In this document: piece by piece, positions 61,372 to 64,000 of the stretch
How the letters are laid out: each line of letters begins with the position of its first letter
Position numbering within the stretch: position 1 is the stretch's first letter
NCBI GenBank assembly: GCA_003615045.1
Contig: ML014201.1
Coordinates: 1-64,000 of the forward strand
DNA length: 64,000 nucleotides
Direction of reading: 5' to 3'
From: Caulochytrium protostelioides
Lineage: Eukaryota > Chytridiomycota > Caulochytriomycetes > Caulochytriales > Caulochytriaceae
Notes under the pieces: generated by a model
What the model saw: the letters and a program-made list of their open reading frames with translations, nothing else
Databases searched by the model: none
Told to the model about the DNA's origin: nothing
Translations under genes and position numbers: made by a program

Positions 61372-61967
61372 TAGGTCAATGCTTGACGGCCGCCATCATC
61401 CGTTGGTGCCAGCCAGCCAGCCATACGCGCAGCGATGCTTTTTAAATGACTTTTCTCGGTACAACGCGCTGCCCGTGCGTGACAGCCGTGCATCGGTGCT
61501 GTGGATCACAGCCCGGCGGGCGCTCGGTGGACCTCTGAGGCATAGTGTGGATGGATGGGATGTGGCGCACTGGGGCCTTGGGACGCCTTCACCGCGGCGA
61601 ACCCCCGGTGTGAAGGGACCAGTGTGGCGCCCGGGGCGAGCGACTGCTCTCTCCGCCTCCGCCGGCGTGCCCCCCGGCGATCGCCGTCGGAGATCCGGTT
61701 TTTGTTGTCTCCACGGACGCTCCCATCGGGGTATCCACGGCCACGTGGCCTCGTCTCGCTCATAGGATGCTCATCACTGGACCACCACGGCGATACGCGC
61801 GTTTCTACGCTCGCGGCAGATCGCTCAAATCGCGGCTCTCAACGCCGCTCACGGCATGTTGGCGGCCATCGATCTGCCACGTGGCGCTCCACGGCCCGCC
61901 CACTCCTGGCCTGCTCCGTCTGCCTGGCCTGCTCATCCCCCGCTTGATCCGACAGACCCCATCGTCC
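61372..61967. other. Intergenic, STK19 upstream region
   Basis: No gene recognised. The STK19 frame is open back to 61767 but without similarity. Confidence 0.5.
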
Positions 61968-63184
61968 ATGCCACGGGTCACCAAGCAGGCCCGCCAGGCC
62001 GCGCAGCACATCACCTGGGCGACGCGGCCGCTGCCTGCCGCGATCTTGGCCCTGGCGCATCCGCCCTCGGCACAGGGGGAGGCCACGCCCGCGGCCCAAC
62101 CCGCACGGGCGACAGCACCTGAAGCACCGACGCTGCCGCCGTTGCCGTCAGCATGGATCCAAGACGCGTGCTGCCGCAGCACGTCCTTGCGCGCGGTCGT
62201 CGCGGCGTGCCTCCTGCTGCGGCAGCTGCTGCCGCGGCACGTGCCGGCGCTGTTCACGTACGCGCAGATCACGGCACTCCTGGCATCGCCGCCGGCCGTG
62301 GCGGCGTGCGCACGGGCACCGGCGATGCCGCTGTCCCCGACCGACGTCCGCCAGGACGTCGCGCGGCTGATGGCTGCAGGCGTCGTGCGGCCCGTCGCGG
62401 CCGGCGAGACCCGTACGGACGGCGCGCTCGTGTTTGAGGCTGACTTCCAGGCCGCCCTGCAGGCGTCAGCGCGGCCACCGCCTGCGGATACGACCCGCGG
62501 TGCATTACATGGCACGGGCCATCGTCAAAACGAGCCAGATGTCCAGGATTCGATCCGGCAGCGTTTTGCGGACGTCCTGGCGACGCTGCCGCCCACCACG
62601 GCCACGCTGTCGAGCGCGCAGCTCGAGCATGCGGGCCTGACGCAGGATGATGCGCAGACCCTTGTCGCCGACGGGTTTTTGATCCTCGTGAATGACGGCG
62701 TCTACGGCATCACTATCCGCGGCGGCGGACGCTACTGGTCCCACCTCGACAAGGGCTGCGAAGAAGTCACCCGCGTTTTGCGGCGCCGCGTCAAAATTTC
62801 CGGCATTGCCGAAGCGGTAAGTTCGACAATCCCGTGATGATTAGAAAGTGTGAGACGAAGGCGTGAAAGATGACGAGAGTGGAACGGGAAATTATGAGAA
62901 GGACTACTGGCGACATGGGTCCGACGCACCCTTTCCCGTTTGCATGCAAAGACTAATATGGTGTGTTGGTGTGTTGGATGTTGTTGAATCACGGTCGTCC
63001 TCGGGAATTTTATCAGGACATTTGCCAACGATCACTCACGCTGAGCATCCTGCCGGCGACGACGATCGTGCTGGAGCTGCGTGGCCGCGGCATGGCCGAG
63101 CACGTGGCAGCGCCTGGCGGCGCGCTCATCCGGCTCTCGCAGAAGGGCAACCCCGCCGCACTGCAGCGCGCGAGCCGCTGGTGA
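61968..63184 (+). CDS. STK19-like winged-helix protein, two exons
   Basis: Exons are 61968-62816 and 63017-63184. The donor is GTAAGT and the acceptor TATCAG, phase 0, giving 338 residues. The STK19 signature lies across the end of exon 1: LTQDDAQTLVADGFLILVND, then GGGRYWSHLDKGCEEVTRVL. The last winged-helix strand set (TIVLELRGRGMAEHVAAPGG) is in exon 2. STK19 is a tandem winged-helix DNA-binding protein of transcription-coupled repair; despite its name it lacks a kinase fold, and none is seen here. Arg-rich segments fit DNA binding. The ATG at 61767 is an alternative start that would add 67 unlikely residues. It is convergent with ADE2, with only five bases between the two stops. Confidence 0.87.
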
Positions 63185-63189
63185 GGCGC

Positions 63190-64000
63190 TTACGCCTCAT
63201 ACTTGCGCCAGCCGTGGCGGTCGAGATCTTCGGCGGTCTGCATCGCCGCATCCGTCGAGGCCTCGTGGGCCGCAGCGACAAAATGGCGCGCGCGGGGCAG
63301 GGCGACGCCCAGGATGCGCAGAGCCAGATAAGCGGCGTTGGTCGAGTTGTTGATGCCGACGGTCGCCACGGGCGTGCCACGGGGCATCTGGACGATCGAG
63401 TAGAGCGAGTCCTGGCCGTCGAGCTGGCTGAGGGCGACGGGGACGCCGATCACCGGCAGCGGTGTCATGGCGGCCGTCATGCCCGGCAAATGGGCCGCGC
63501 CGCCCGCGCCGCAGATCAGCACCTGCAGTCCGCGGGCCTCCGCCTGCTTGGCGTAAGTGACCATGCGGTCCGGCGTGCGGTGCGCCGAGACGACCGAGAC
63601 CTCGAAAGGCACACCGGACCGCTCGAGCACGTGACACGCCGCGGCCATCTTAGGCATATCGGAGATGGAGCCCATGATGATACCCACGAGCGGCGCGTCG
63701 CCGTTGTACGACTGCGTGAGGTGCGCGAGCGCAGACGCGTCACCCGCAGCCAACAAGCTCTTCAGCGGCGGCGGCGTCTCGGCCTCAGCGGCGGCCGCGA
63801 GGTCATGCCCCGCGGCCAGCACGCGGGCCGCGTTCGCCTCGAGCTGGGCCATCGATGTACCCGTGAACGTGATGTGCGCCATCTTGCGGCCGCGGCGGCA
63901 GACGGCCTTGCCGTACGGGTGGAGGGCGGCGCCGTCGATCTCGAGCGCGCGGCGCAGCTGCGCGTCGAGCGCGCGCATGCCGTCGGCGCCGTCGGCGGGG
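63190..64000 (-). CDS. ADE2: Phosphoribosylaminoimidazole carboxylase ADE2, 3' part, runs off right edge
   Basis: This is the C-terminal ~270 residues of the fused fungal AIR carboxylase of purine synthesis. Near the window edge the end of the PurK-type ATP-grasp domain is visible ([20 protein letters not shown]). After a linker comes the complete PurE-type carboxylase: [20 protein letters not shown], then [24 protein letters not shown] and [11 protein letters not shown]. The gene is on the minus strand, so its 5' half lies to the right of the window. The partial part is intact. Confidence 0.95.
   Translation of the reverse strand, partial: PADGADGMRALDAQLRRALEIDGAALHPYGKAVCRRGRKMAHITFTGTSMAQLEANAARVLAAGHDLAAAAEAETPPPLKSLLAAGDASALAHLTQSYNGDAPLVGIIMGSISDMPKMAAACHVLERSGVPFEVSVVSAHRTPDRMVTYAKQAEARGLQVLICGAGGAAHLPGMTAAMTPLPVIGVPVALSQLDGQDSLYSIVQMPRGTPVATVGINNSTNAAYLALRILGVALPRARHFVAAAHEASTDAAMQTAEDLDRHGWRKYEA

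Overview
This is a gene-dense, GC-rich fungal nuclear window with short introns of about 125-380 bases, mostly GTAAG(T/C) donors and YAG acceptors. Fungal hallmarks are a trifunctional HIS4, a fused PurK-PurE ADE2, a MET2-type homoserine acetyltransferase and a full-length PDR-type ABC transporter. A parvin-like protein, STK19, STIMATE/TMEM110 and degraded Fanzor (eukaryotic TnpB-like) genes suggest an early-diverging, zoosporic (chytrid-like) fungus. That placement is inference; no marker gene here names the species.

Layout. 1-8.7 kb: a truncated alpha/beta-hydrolase fragment at the left edge, the PDR transporter and a CsbD-like stress protein. 8.7-18.3 kb: HIS4, a three-exon TPR mini-gene, SPF27/BCAS2, mitochondrial bL33 and MET2. 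19-22 kb: a Fanzor relic, a peroxisomal (PTS1) hydrolase and one copy of an inverted dispersed repeat. 22.7-30 kb: a DnaJ/TMEM185-like membrane protein, parvin, an MSS4/DSS4 Rab-GEF and an ArfGAP. 30.6-39.7 kb: the second copy of the inverted repeat, MLH3, then an accessory island made of two Fanzor relics back to back, a 606-residue secreted orphan protein and a fourth, more decayed Fanzor relic. 39.9-58.9 kb: MFAP1, a Sel1-repeat protein, an MFS transporter, choline kinase, mitochondrial uL16, a complex I accessory subunit, CBP20 and a MYST acetyltransferase. 60-64 kb: STIMATE, STK19 and the 3' part of ADE2.

Most genes are unrelated housekeeping genes. Several belong to shared processes: splicing and RNA processing (SPF27, MFAP1, CBP20), mitochondrial translation and respiration (bL33m, uL16m, NDUFB4-like), amino-acid and purine synthesis (HIS4, MET2, ADE2), membrane traffic (ArfGAP, MSS4) and DNA or chromatin maintenance (MLH3, STK19, MYST). 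Intron placement was done by eye from phase-matched splice sites and conserved protein continuity. No RNA data were available.

The most unusual content is the Fanzor family. At least four relics lie within 21 kb. Three of them keep a similar sequence beyond the end of the coding region that can fold into a GC-rich hairpin, which is where the guide (omega) RNA of TnpB/Fanzor systems is encoded.
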